Assembly: GCA_012797095.1 (NCBI GenBank)
Contig: JAAZPS010000045.1
Location: forward strand, 1 to 6,777
Reading direction: 5' to 3'
Length of the DNA: 6,777 nt
Origin: Bacillota bacterium
Lineage (GTDB): Bacteria > Bacillota > Dethiobacteria > DTU022
The notes under the pieces were generated by a model. That model was not told the DNA's origin. It did not search any database and was given only the letters and a program-made list of their open reading frames with translations. Numbering within the stretch: the stretch's first letter is position 1; each line of letters starts with the position of its first letter. Shown here one piece after another: positions 1 to 6,508 of this stretch. Both the position numbers and the translations under genes were made by a program.

Positions 1-61
1 GTCTCCCCTGACAAGTTTGATCAGCCGCAAGGTCAAATAAGAACCACGGAGGAGGGCTATT

Positions 62-2008
62 ATGATTGGCGGTTACATGGGCAAGGTGCTGCAGATAGAC
101 CTGAACACGGGCAAAAGCAAGAGCTATTCCCTGCCCGAACGGATGCTGGAGCTCTACGTCGGCAACAAGAGTCTGGGAGCGCGTCTTCTCTATGATCTGC
201 TGCCCCCGATGACTGACCCGCTGAGCGAAAAGAATGTCTTTATTGTGACCACCGCACCGCTGACCGGGTCGGGGGCCCCCAGCAGCAACCGTTTCAACAT
301 CACCACCAAATCGCCGTTGACCGGCACCATCGTCAACTCGAACTGCGGAGGCAATTTTGGGGTATTCCTCAAAAGGGCCGGATACGACAGCCTGATCATC
401 ACCGGCAAAGCTGCCCGCCCGGTCTATATCACCATCGATGAAGAAAGCGTCGCCATTGTTGACGCGGCGGAGCTGTGGGGTCTGGATACCCAGAAGACGC
501 AGGAAGAGCTGCCCGGCCGGGGCGGCAAGATCGTCATCGGCCCCGCCGGAGAGAATCTGGTAAAGTATTCTTCCGTCTTTTCCCAGGAGCGCGTCGCCGG
601 CCGCGGCGGCGTCGGCGCAGTCATGGGCAGCAAGAATCTGAAAGCTGTCGTCGCCACCGGAAAGCAGCGGGTCAAGGTGGCCCGTGAAGAGAAATTCAAG
701 GCTGCCTGCAAGAATTGGCGCGAACTGTCGCGGAAACACCCGGCCACGGGCGAAGAGCTGCCCCGCTATGGCACCGCCATATTCGTCAATAAATGCAACG
801 TCACCCACACCCTGCCGACAAAAAATTTCCGCCACGGCAGCTTTGACCGGGCCGATTCTGTCAGCGGCGAAACCCTGGCCGAGAAACATCTGGTCAAGAA
901 TATCGGCTGCTACGGCTGCCCGGTTGCCTGCGGCCGACAGGTGACCCTCTACGGTCAAAAAGTAAAAGGACCGGAATATGAAACACTGGGCCTGCTCGGT
1001 CCGAATATTCTCAATGATGACCTGCAGGCGATCATCGAGCTCAATTACCAGGCCGATCTGCTCGGCCTTGATACCATCTCCCTGGGCAACACCCTCGGTT
1101 TTGTCATGGAAGCGAAGGAGAAAGGGCTGCTCAAAACAGATCTCTCCTTCGGCAGAACCGATCACCTCAGCCGGATGATCGAGGATATCGCTTACCGCCG
1201 TGGCCTCGGCGATGATCTTGCCGAGGGGGTCCGTTTCCTCTCCAAAAAATACGGCGGTGAAGAGTTTGCCCTTCATGTCAAGGGACTCGAGCTCGCCTCC
1301 TACGAACCGCGCGGCGCCGTCGGACAGGGGCTCGGTTACGCCATCGGCAGCCGGGGCGGCTGCCATATTGCCGCAGGCTATCCGATCTACCTGGAAGCAA
1401 ACGGCCCGATCACGGTTGATCCCCTCTCCACCGTCGGCAAACCGGGCTTGACGATCTTGAACCAGACGGCCATGGAAGCGGTCAGCGCGATGGGCTGCTG
1501 TATCTTTACCGTCTATATGTTTCTTCCCAAGATACTGCTGGAACTGAACGCCCGCTCCCGGATCGTCTCAACCGTTGTCCGCACCGCTTTACTCTACGGC
1601 GGCAATCTTGTCGGCAGGGTGCTCTCCTGGCCGGCCTGGACGCTGCCGATACCGGCACCCTTTTTCATGCTTCCCCAGGCGCAGACCCACGCACATTGCA
1701 CCGGGCTGCGCTTCACCATGGGCAATATGATGGAGTTGGGCAAACGGGCCGTCAGCATGGACCGTATCTTCAATCTGCGGGAAGGGCTCACCGCTGCCGA
1801 TGATACCCTCCCAAAACGGCTGACCGATGAACTGCAGCGCTCCGAGGAGCCCCGGTCAAAGGTCCCCCTGGCCAAGATGCTGCCGAAATACTACGGCTTC
1901 AGAGGCTGGGGCCGTGACGGGATCCCCCGGAAAAGAACATTGAAAACCCTGCAGATCGATGAGGGGATCATGCTGCCGCTCTCCTCTTTTGAAACCGGTA
2001 CCGTTTAA
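62..2008 (+). CDS. Aldehyde:ferredoxin oxidoreductase (AOR) family protein, tungsto/molybdopterin enzyme
   Basis: The 648-residue protein has the full AOR-family architecture. The N-terminal domain starts with GGYMGKVLQIDLNTG and carries the family blocks APLTGSGAP, TKSPLTG, IGPAGEN and AGRGGVGAVMGSKNLKA. The [4Fe-4S] motif is Cys283-x2-Cys286-x3-Cys290, and Cys480 is the likely fourth ligand (190 residues on, versus 199 in the Pyrococcus furiosus enzyme). A pterin-contact DxxGLD motif is at Asp332-Asp337, but its second copy is altered (SAMGCC, 475-480). The C-terminus has the family's FNLREG and DDTLPKRL blocks. Known members oxidise aldehydes to acids, or run in reverse, with ferredoxin in the cytoplasm. 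The substrate cannot be told here; other subfamilies (FOR, WOR, BamB-like) are possible. The start follows GGAGGAGGG (48-56) at 5 nt. A MoaD-like gene lies 36 nt downstream, so the two are probably cotranscribed; any promoter is upstream of the window. Confidence 0.93.
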   Translation: MIGGYMGKVLQIDLNTGKSKSYSLPERMLELYVGNKSLGARLLYDLLPPMTDPLSEKNVFIVTTAPLTGSGAPSSNRFNITTKSPLTGTIVNSNCGGNFGVFLKRAGYDSLIITGKAARPVYITIDEESVAIVDAAELWGLDTQKTQEELPGRGGKIVIGPAGENLVKYSSVFSQERVAGRGGVGAVMGSKNLKAVVATGKQRVKVAREEKFKAACKNWRELSRKHPATGEELPRYGTAIFVNKCNVTHTLPTKNFRHGSFDRADSVSGETLAEKHLVKNIGCYGCPVACGRQVTLYGQKVKGPEYETLGLLGPNILNDDLQAIIELNYQADLLGLDTISLGNTLGFVMEAKEKGLLKTDLSFGRTDHLSRMIEDIAYRRGLGDDLAEGVRFLSKKYGGEEFALHVKGLELASYEPRGAVGQGLGYAIGSRGGCHIAAGYPIYLEANGPITVDPLSTVGKPGLTILNQTAMEAVSAMGCCIFTVYMFLPKILLELNARSRIVSTVVRTALLYGGNLVGRVLSWPAWTLPIPAPFFMLPQAQTHAHCTGLRFTMGNMMELGKRAVSMDRIFNLREGLTAADDTLPKRLTDELQRSEEPRSKVPLAKMLPKYYGFRGWGRDGIPRKRTLKTLQIDEGIMLPLSSFETGTV

Positions 2009-2044
2009 GGTATGAACCTTGAACCGAGCGAGGTTATTTGATAG

Positions 2045-2293
2045 ATGATCGAGGTAAAACTGTTCGCTTCTTTGCGCACGGCCGCCGGTGAAAAAAGATA
2101 CTATTCCGAGGCCTCCACGGTAAAAGAGCTCCTCCGGGAAGCCTCGAAACGATACGGTGACGAATTTGCGGCCAAGTTGAAGATAGCCACCATCCTGGTG
2201 AATGGAAAGAATATCGCTCATCTGCGCTGGAAAAGGACCAGGCTGAAAGATGGCGATATCGTCTCGCTCTTTCCGCCCCTGGCCGGCGGATAA
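2045..2293 (+). CDS. moaD: MoaD/ThiS-family sulfur carrier protein
   Basis: This is an 82-residue protein of the beta-grasp MoaD/ThiS family. It begins IEVKLFASLRTAAG, has a central VKELLREASKRYG helix and a VNGKNIAHL strand, and ends FPPLAGG. The terminal Gly-Gly is the feature that MoeB/ThiF-type enzymes adenylate and convert to thiocarboxylate, which then gives sulfur to the pterin dithiolene of molybdopterin. The FPPLAGG ending resembles MoaD more than ThiS, but the two cannot be fully separated by eye. The gene lies 36 nt after the AOR-type gene on the same strand, an arrangement familiar for AOR-family loci, which suggests a role in building that enzyme's tungsten or molybdenum cofactor (inference). 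The ribosome site is modest: GAGG at 2030-2033, 11 nt before ATG. An 11-bp inverted repeat 31 nt after the stop probably ends the unit. Confidence 0.88.
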   Translation: MIEVKLFASLRTAAGEKRYYSEASTVKELLREASKRYGDEFAAKLKIATILVNGKNIAHLRWKRTRLKDGDIVSLFPPLAGG

Positions 2294-2323
2294 CCGCAAG
2301 ACGGCGAAACCCCGACCGGATCA

Positions 2324-2355
2324 AGGCCGGCTCCCTGACCAAAAGGAGCCGGCCT
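2324..2355 (+). terminator. Probable intrinsic terminator after the AOR-moaD pair
   Basis: A perfect 11-bp GC-rich inverted repeat (AGGCCGGCTCC at 2324-2334, GGAGCCGGCCT at 2345-2355) encloses a 10-nt loop. It is followed by GTTTCTTCCC, which is only moderately T-rich. It lies 31 nt after the moaD stop and between two convergent genes. It could also stop transcripts arriving from the opposite gene, although on that strand the stem is followed by TGATCC rather than a T run, so efficiency is uncertain. Confidence 0.6.
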
Positions 2356-2461
2356 GTTTCTTCCCGTTGAAGCTGTTAAGCTGTTCACTGGCGCCGGGAA
2401 TCTGCTCTTTCTTGCCGCACGCACCGCACCGCCCCGCACCAGCATATTGAACCCGTTAAAT

Positions 2462-3904
2462 CTACCCTATTCCAGCAATATTTCTGGCAAGCTTTTTTTT
2501 CTCATCCAGATCAGCCTGCCGCGCGATCATGATCCGCTGGGCCTGGGGCGAGCCCGCACCGTGCATCGATTCGGTCCGGTAACCGACAGCAGCGGTGCCG
2601 AGGGCCAGGTTCTCGATGAGCCGCAGAACCCGCATCCGCTCCTCGGTGGAGACAGCGGCAACCCCGCAGAGGTACTTTTCCACGATCGGACCGATCTCCG
2701 GATGACGCAGATCCTTCTCCGAAGGCAGCGTGACCATCAGCCCCCCGGCAATATCTTCAGCCAGACGGGTGATCTCGTAAGGGAACCGGGTGACATTCTG
2801 CTTGCAGACATTGGCCAGCAGCAGATCGATCAGATAGGTCCCCGAAGCGGTCGGACAGCCCTCCGCCGAGCAGGCGATCCCGCAAGAGAAAAGAGTTTCG
2901 TTCAGATGGATCATCTCGATCAACTTATCCCGGATATGGGAAGCCCGCGCCACCCCGTTGTATTCGGCAGCCAGCGCAGCCGCTCCGATCAGAACATCGC
3001 CCACCCCCACCTTGCAGCCGCCGTAACTCTGGCGGTGATAACCGGCAAAGCGTTCGACCAACGCCCCGCTGAACCGATATTCGCCGCACATGAAGACATT
3101 CTCATACGGAACAAAGAGATCCTCGAAGACCATCAGGGTTTCATGCCCCCCGAACTGCCTGTTGCCCACATCGATGGTCCCGCCTTCCAGTTTGCGAGTA
3201 TCACAGGACTGCCGCCCGTAGATATGCAGCACCCCCTCGGCATCCGAGGGCGCTGCAAAGCAGAGGGCATAATCGGCATCCTCCGGCCCCATGGCGATGG
3301 TCGGCATGACCAGCAGCCAGTGCGAATTGACCGCACCGGTCTGATGGGCCTTGGCCCCCCGCACAACAATACCATCTTCTTTTCTTTCCACCACCCGGAG
3401 ATAAAGGTCCGGGTCAGCCTGCCGGTGCGGCGCCAGTCCCCGATCCCCCTTGGGATCGGTCATCGCCCCGTTAACCGTCCAATCCTGCTCCTGCATCTTC
3501 AAAAGAAAGTTGACAAAACGGCGGTGATAATCCGTGCCCAGCTCCCGATCGATCTCGTAGGTAACGCTGTCAACAGCATTGATCGCATCCATGCCCACAC
3601 AGCGCTGGAAGCAGGCCGCTGTCTTCTGCCCAAGCAGGCGCAGCATCTTGACCTTCCTGACCAGATCGGCACTGCTCCGGTGCAGATGGCAGAATCGGTT
3701 GATCCGCTCACCGCTCAGATGGGAAGTAGCCGTCATCAGATCTTCGTAACGCTTCTCTTCGGCCAGAGCATAGGTCATCTTGACCGAGTTCATGGATGGT
3801 CTGATCATCGGATGATCAACCGGGTTCTCCACCAACTCACCCAGGAGATAGACCCTGAAGTTCATCTCCCGCAAACTGGCCTCGTACTCCTGCGCTGTCA
3901 TCAT
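2462..3904 (-). CDS. abfD: 4-hydroxybutyryl-CoA dehydratase / vinylacetyl-CoA delta-isomerase (AbfD-like)
   Basis: The 480-residue protein belongs to the flavoprotein family of AbfD and HpaB (4-hydroxyphenylacetate 3-monooxygenase). AbfD uses FAD and a [4Fe-4S] cluster to dehydrate 4-hydroxybutyryl-CoA to crotonyl-CoA. The four cluster ligands of the Clostridium aminobutyricum enzyme (Cys99, Cys103, His292, Cys299) match Cys98, Cys102, His289 and Cys296 here with the same spacing. Residues corresponding to its Glu257, Tyr296 and Lys300 are Glu254, Tyr293 and Lys297; Glu445 in TESMHGAGSP may match Glu455. HpaB-type monooxygenases do not have this ligand set, so the AbfD reading is favoured. 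Length is close to the usual 490. Two ATGs are adjacent (3904 and 3901); AAGGGGGGCG (3911-3920) precedes both. No CoA-transferase or 4-hydroxybutyrate dehydrogenase gene is next to it, so the pathway (4-aminobutyrate or succinate fermentation, or another CoA ester) is open. Confidence 0.9.
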   Translation of the reverse strand: MMTAQEYEASLREMNFRVYLLGELVENPVDHPMIRPSMNSVKMTYALAEEKRYEDLMTATSHLSGERINRFCHLHRSSADLVRKVKMLRLLGQKTAACFQRCVGMDAINAVDSVTYEIDRELGTDYHRRFVNFLLKMQEQDWTVNGAMTDPKGDRGLAPHRQADPDLYLRVVERKEDGIVVRGAKAHQTGAVNSHWLLVMPTIAMGPEDADYALCFAAPSDAEGVLHIYGRQSCDTRKLEGGTIDVGNRQFGGHETLMVFEDLFVPYENVFMCGEYRFSGALVERFAGYHRQSYGGCKVGVGDVLIGAAALAAEYNGVARASHIRDKLIEMIHLNETLFSCGIACSAEGCPTASGTYLIDLLLANVCKQNVTRFPYEITRLAEDIAGGLMVTLPSEKDLRHPEIGPIVEKYLCGVAAVSTEERMRVLRLIENLALGTAAVGYRTESMHGAGSPQAQRIMIARQADLDEKKKLARNIAGIG

Positions 3905-4235
3905 CGTAAACGCCCCCCTTGTTCAGGCTTCGGATAGATCCCCAACCTGCAATACCCGGTAGATCTATTCTGCAAAAAAAACATTAATGGGCTTTATCCG
4001 GCCCTCCCTGGCAAACCGGTCTCCGCCCCTTACATAAAAAATAGTCTGAATATGATTCCTGTCCCGGTTCAGGTCTTTCCCCGATTCTTCAGCTGATCCC
4101 GCAACTCCTTCTTCCGGACTCGATATTTTCAGGCAATTGCAGTTCTTTTATCCCGTTCGAAATCTTGCAACCGTTCTAAAGAGGGGCAACAGCCGCTTAT
4201 TACCTCGCTCATCGGCAAACTTCTATTTTCTTTTG
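3905..4235. other. 331-nt intergenic region upstream of abfD and downstream of the serine hydrolase gene
   Basis: No convincing gene is visible here. The region is more AT-rich than its flanks, has several stops in each frame, and lies between two minus-strand genes. It should hold the abfD promoter and the end of the hydrolase transcript. I found no minus-strand -35/-10 pair with good matches and spacing, and no GC-rich stem with a T run after the hydrolase stop (only a weak GCAAA/TTTGC pairing near 4210-4231). The one structured element is a 7-bp inverted repeat, listed separately. Confidence 0.6.
3934..3968 (-). promoter_or_regulatory. 7-bp inverted repeat in the abfD 5' region (possible operator or leader hairpin)
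   Basis: ATAGATC (3934-3940) and GATCTAT (3962-3968) are exact inverted copies 21 nt apart, 30 nt upstream of the abfD start and just before its Shine-Dalgarno site. They could bind a dimeric regulator or fold in the leader RNA. The arms are short and AT-rich, and a chance occurrence in 331 nt is quite possible. Confidence 0.2.
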
Positions 4236-5267
4236 CTACTTCAATTCCAGCATCTTCTCCGCGATCAGCGCAGCCAGTTCACCGACAAAGTCGATCGCTT
4301 CGTCCGGATTCGGCGGCTCGACCACGGCGATCGTTAAGGCAAGCGGAGCCCTTTCAGGAAAATAGAGCAGGGCCATGTCACCGATGAAAGCGCTATCGGT
4401 GCCGACCTTGTTCGCCACCTTTGTATATTCGCCAAGATATCGCCCGATTCGATGATCCTCTGTCGCCAGCATCATCCGAATTCCTTTTTCGCTCAGCTCT
4501 TTGGAAAAGATCTCCGCATTTTCAAGTGCGAGCAGCATTCTGGTCAATTCAAAAGCTGTCGCCTTGTTCAAAGGCAACGAGGAGCGGTGATCGTACATCT
4601 TCCGGGTGAAGGCGGTCTTTTCAAGTTCGAGCAATCTGGCCGTTCCCGAGATCTCCCGGGCACCGATGCGGTCAAACAATATATTTGTCGCGACGTTGTC
4701 GCTCAAACTGATCATCAGTGAAAGCAGTTCTTCAATGGAGTGGGTTGTCCCGTTTGCAGCAAACTGCAGTCTCCCTGCCCCGGCAACCGCAGTTTCACCG
4801 ACATACTTGTCGCTTTCCGAGAGAAGATGGCTCTCGGCCAACGAGATATCGCCCCGATCAGCCTGTTTCAGGACGGTCAGAAGAAGCAGCGTCTTGATCA
4901 TGCTTGCCGGGACAAATCTTTCGTGGGCATCGATCTTGATCTGCCCTCCGGTGGCAAAATCGTAAAGACTCAACTTTACCGCAAAGGAGCGCTCCTCGAT
5001 CTTTCTTTTCAGCAGCCTGTGCAGAACAGTCAAATTTTCCGGTGCTTTCCCGAATTTACCCGAAGCAGCATTGTCCGGTGCAGCAGCTGCTCGCCTGCCT
5101 TCAAGCAGGGCTAGATCGAGCGGGCAATCACCCGCTGCCTGCCCGTTCGGATCAGGTTCTACTGGTGTACCCGGGGAGCGGTTGGGCAGAATCGCGCTGC
5201 CGGCCGCGTGGAGCAGCACAGCAGCGAAGATTAGCAAGAGCAACGTCAACGGCAGGGTTCTGTTCAT
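4236..5267 (-). CDS. Exported serine hydrolase of class A beta-lactamase fold (COG2367-like), probably not a true beta-lactamase
   Basis: The 343-residue protein has a signal peptide (MNR, hydrophobic core at about 5-19, then HAAGSA as a possible signal peptidase I site), so it is probably exported. A low-complexity linker rich in Pro and Ala runs to about residue 75. The catalytic domain shows the class A order: SMIK at 122-125 (nucleophile Ser122, Lys125), SDN at 189-191, and KVGTD at 287-291 in place of KTG. The omega loop is short (about TRKMYDHRSSLPLN, 221-234) and has no ExxLN, so the deacylating Glu166 of class A enzymes seems absent. That points to a penicillin-interactive or cell-wall-related serine hydrolase rather than a drug-resistance enzyme (inference). 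A possible RBS, GAAGGAGC (5278-5285), is inside an inverted repeat. The gene follows the methyltransferase gene by 95 nt and may share its transcript. Confidence 0.85.
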   Translation of the reverse strand: MNRTLPLTLLLLIFAAVLLHAAGSAILPNRSPGTPVEPDPNGQAAGDCPLDLALLEGRRAAAAPDNAASGKFGKAPENLTVLHRLLKRKIEERSFAVKLSLYDFATGGQIKIDAHERFVPASMIKTLLLLTVLKQADRGDISLAESHLLSESDKYVGETAVAGAGRLQFAANGTTHSIEELLSLMISLSDNVATNILFDRIGAREISGTARLLELEKTAFTRKMYDHRSSLPLNKATAFELTRMLLALENAEIFSKELSEKGIRMMLATEDHRIGRYLGEYTKVANKVGTDSAFIGDMALLYFPERAPLALTIAVVEPPNPDEAIDFVGELAALIAEKMLELK

Positions 5268-5321
5268 CCCGGGAGATGCTCCTTCGTTGATTGATCGTAT
5301 CTGTTAGGAGCTTTTCCCGGG
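5268..5321 (-). promoter_or_regulatory. Two-part inverted repeat enclosing the serine hydrolase ribosome binding site
   Basis: Read on the minus strand, the order is CCCGGG (5321-5316), AAAA, GCTCCT (5311-5306), a 22-nt loop, AGGAGC (5283-5278), ATCT, CCCGGG (5273-5268), then ATG at 5267. Both 6-bp arms pair perfectly, and the symmetric 4x4 internal loop could add two A-U pairs. The AGGAGC arm is the Shine-Dalgarno core and the outer arm touches the start codon, so the folded RNA would hide the whole initiation site. There is no T run, so it does not look like a terminator. Function as a translational switch is inference. Confidence 0.45.
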
Positions 5322-5362
5322 CAAACAAATCTATCCCCCGGTATCCATGAAACAGGAAACCT

Positions 5363-6175
5363 TTATTGCTGATCGGCCCTTTTCTGGAAGATGAGCAGAT
5401 ATTCGTGAACCTTGTTCACCCGAAAAACGTAGGGATAGCCAAGGGGCCTCAGATTGTTATATTCCCTCCGGCGATCCCAGATAATGATATCGTCAAGGGT
5501 GTAGCCGCGCTTGAGCAGCTCGGCGGCTAGATTCATATGGAAAGGGTAATAAGCCGCTCCCTTACGCAGATCCATCACATTCACGACCAGATAGCCGTTG
5601 TTTACCAGCAGGCTGTGGATATCTTCGAAGATATCGCCCAGAGCCTTGATGAATTCTTCATAGTGATCCAGACTGCTCAGATCTCTCTTCAGATCGCCGT
5701 AGTTGCGGCTTTCCTTGTAGTCGGCGGTCCTTTTTTCATTCAGGATATTCCAGTACGGCGGGGAGGTCACGCAGAGATGGACCGTGTTTTCCTGAAGATG
5801 TTTCTTGATATTTCTGGCATCATCACAGAGCAGCACCGGATCATGAAGGGGCCGGCCGTCAAAACTGAGCCTCTGCTGGGCGAGCCGTTCCCGGGCCATT
5901 CCGGTGAAGTTTGCAGAGAGCTCCAGCCCGAAGGAGCGCCTGCCGGTATCCCGGGCGGCAACGAGGGTGCTTCCCGATCCGGCAAAAGGATCCAGCACCA
6001 GATCGCCCCGGTTGGTGAAGATCTCGATCAACCGGCGCACCAGGCTGCCGGGGAAAAGGGCCGGATGTCCCAGCGAGCGTTCCTCTTTATCTTTTTCGAT
6101 ATCGCTCCAGACACTGATGGAATATCTGGTCCACGTCTTGCCGTCCAGCTCTGTCCTTTTCCTGGATGCGGTCAT
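5363..6175 (-). CDS. DNA methyltransferase, N6-adenine/N4-cytosine type, no restriction partner visible
   Basis: The 270-residue protein has the marks of an amino-group DNA methyltransferase using S-adenosylmethionine. HPALFPGSLVRRLIEIF (37-53) resembles motif X; DPFAGSGST (62-70) is motif I, the SAM site; GLEL (83-86) follows as the acidic strand end; TSPPYW (137-142) is catalytic motif IV. TSPPY is most often seen in N4-cytosine enzymes, but N6-adenine cannot be excluded. The order X-I then IV is the reverse of the common beta class (IV first, X-I at the C-terminus), giving an alpha/gamma-like arrangement in a very short protein with little room for a separate target recognition domain. No endonuclease gene is beside it, so it is likely an orphan or housekeeping-type methylase. 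GGAGG (6184-6188) lies 8 nt before the ATG, and a strong promoter lies just upstream. Confidence 0.9.
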   Translation of the reverse strand: MTASRKRTELDGKTWTRYSISVWSDIEKDKEERSLGHPALFPGSLVRRLIEIFTNRGDLVLDPFAGSGSTLVAARDTGRRSFGLELSANFTGMARERLAQQRLSFDGRPLHDPVLLCDDARNIKKHLQENTVHLCVTSPPYWNILNEKRTADYKESRNYGDLKRDLSSLDHYEEFIKALGDIFEDIHSLLVNNGYLVVNVMDLRKGAAYYPFHMNLAAELLKRGYTLDDIIIWDRRREYNNLRPLGYPYVFRVNKVHEYLLIFQKRADQQ

Positions 6176-6201
6176 CCCCCGATCCTCCCCCCTTGCGCTA
6201 G

Positions 6202-6232
6202 ATTATAGCATACGGCCGGTGACCGTGTTCAA
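6202..6232 (-). promoter_or_regulatory. Promoter of the methyltransferase gene (sigma-70/sigma-A type, extended -10)
   Basis: On the minus strand there is a perfect TATAAT (6207-6202) preceded by TGC (6210-6208), giving the extended -10 TGCTATAAT. A partial -35, TTGAAC (6232-6227, four of six matches), lies at a long 19-nt spacing, which the extended -10 would compensate. Transcription should start near 6195, leaving a leader of about 20 nt that begins almost at the Shine-Dalgarno site. The spacer includes CGGTCACCG, a 4+4 inverted repeat that could be an operator, though it is short. Confidence 0.7.
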
Positions 6233-6290
6233 AAGGCGTATAAAGGAGGCTAGAACAGAACGGAATAAAGTGAGAAGTTGGGGTAATATC

Positions 6291-6299
6291 TGCTATGAT
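6291..6299 (+). promoter_or_regulatory. Candidate plus-strand extended -10 element upstream of the coiled-coil gene
   Basis: TGCTATGAT matches the extended -10 TGnTATAAT at all but one position. There is no good -35 hexamer at 16-18 nt upstream. Transcription from here would start near 6306 and give a leader of about 200 nt before the ATG at 6509. A second candidate closer to the gene is TATCAT (6434-6439), also without a good -35. Confidence 0.3.
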
Positions 6300-6508
6300 A
6301 AGGTCAAGATCACCATTGTGCTGAAAGGTTTGAGCAATCGTGTGTGATCAAAAATTTAAGCGAGTTTTTTTATCCTCCAGCGCCCTGACACTATCCCGGT
6401 CGAAATTCGATATGCAAATAACAATTTTTGTTGTATCATAGGGATTGGAGAAGTTGATCCGTCGCTGGAGATGGACGATAATCAAATATCAAGGAGGCCT
6501 AACCAGGC

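Larger units (their letters stand above)
6176..6508. other. 333-nt divergent intergenic region
   Basis: This stretch separates the minus-strand methyltransferase gene from the plus-strand coiled-coil gene. It contains the methyltransferase promoter at its left end, a plus-strand extended -10 at 6291-6299, an AT-rich stretch at 6350-6440 with a TATCAT hexamer (6434-6439), and an 8-bp inverted repeat CTCCAGCG/CGCTGGAG (6375-6382, 6463-6470) with an 80-nt loop. A Shine-Dalgarno-like AAAGGAGG at 6242-6249 has no suitably spaced start codon after it. I see no gene of convincing length. Confidence 0.55.

Noticed and set aside
2..40. Possible C-terminal tail of an upstream gene (frame reading SPLTSLISRKVK, stop TAA at 38-40)
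   Set aside because: The stop lies neatly before the AOR Shine-Dalgarno site, which fits an operon, but 12 residues are too few to support a gene or name a family.
2447..3937. A 496-codon plus-strand open frame covering the whole of the abfD gene on the opposite strand
   Set aside because: The minus-strand protein matches a known family with all its active-site residues. The plus-strand product is rich in Pro, Arg, His and Gln, has no recognisable motif or good ribosome site, and is explained by GC-biased codon positions of abfD.
3922..4133. Three copies of TTCAGG in the intergenic region before abfD
   Set aside because: The copies are only 6-7 nt, irregularly spaced (about 146 and 60 nt), and expected by chance.
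5537..6208. Long plus-strand open frame opposite the methyltransferase gene
   Set aside because: It is antisense to a clear methyltransferase, has no family motif, and reads like reversed coding sequence.
6242..6347. Small plus-strand open frame after AAAGGAGG (6242-6249), with GTG at 6270 and stop at 6345-6347
   Set aside because: The start is 20 nt from the ribosome-site-like sequence, too far for normal initiation, and the 25-residue product has no recognisable feature.
6340..6373. T run at 6365-6371 considered as a terminator
   Set aside because: No GC-rich stem precedes it; only weak A/T pairing with the AAAAATTT stretch is possible.
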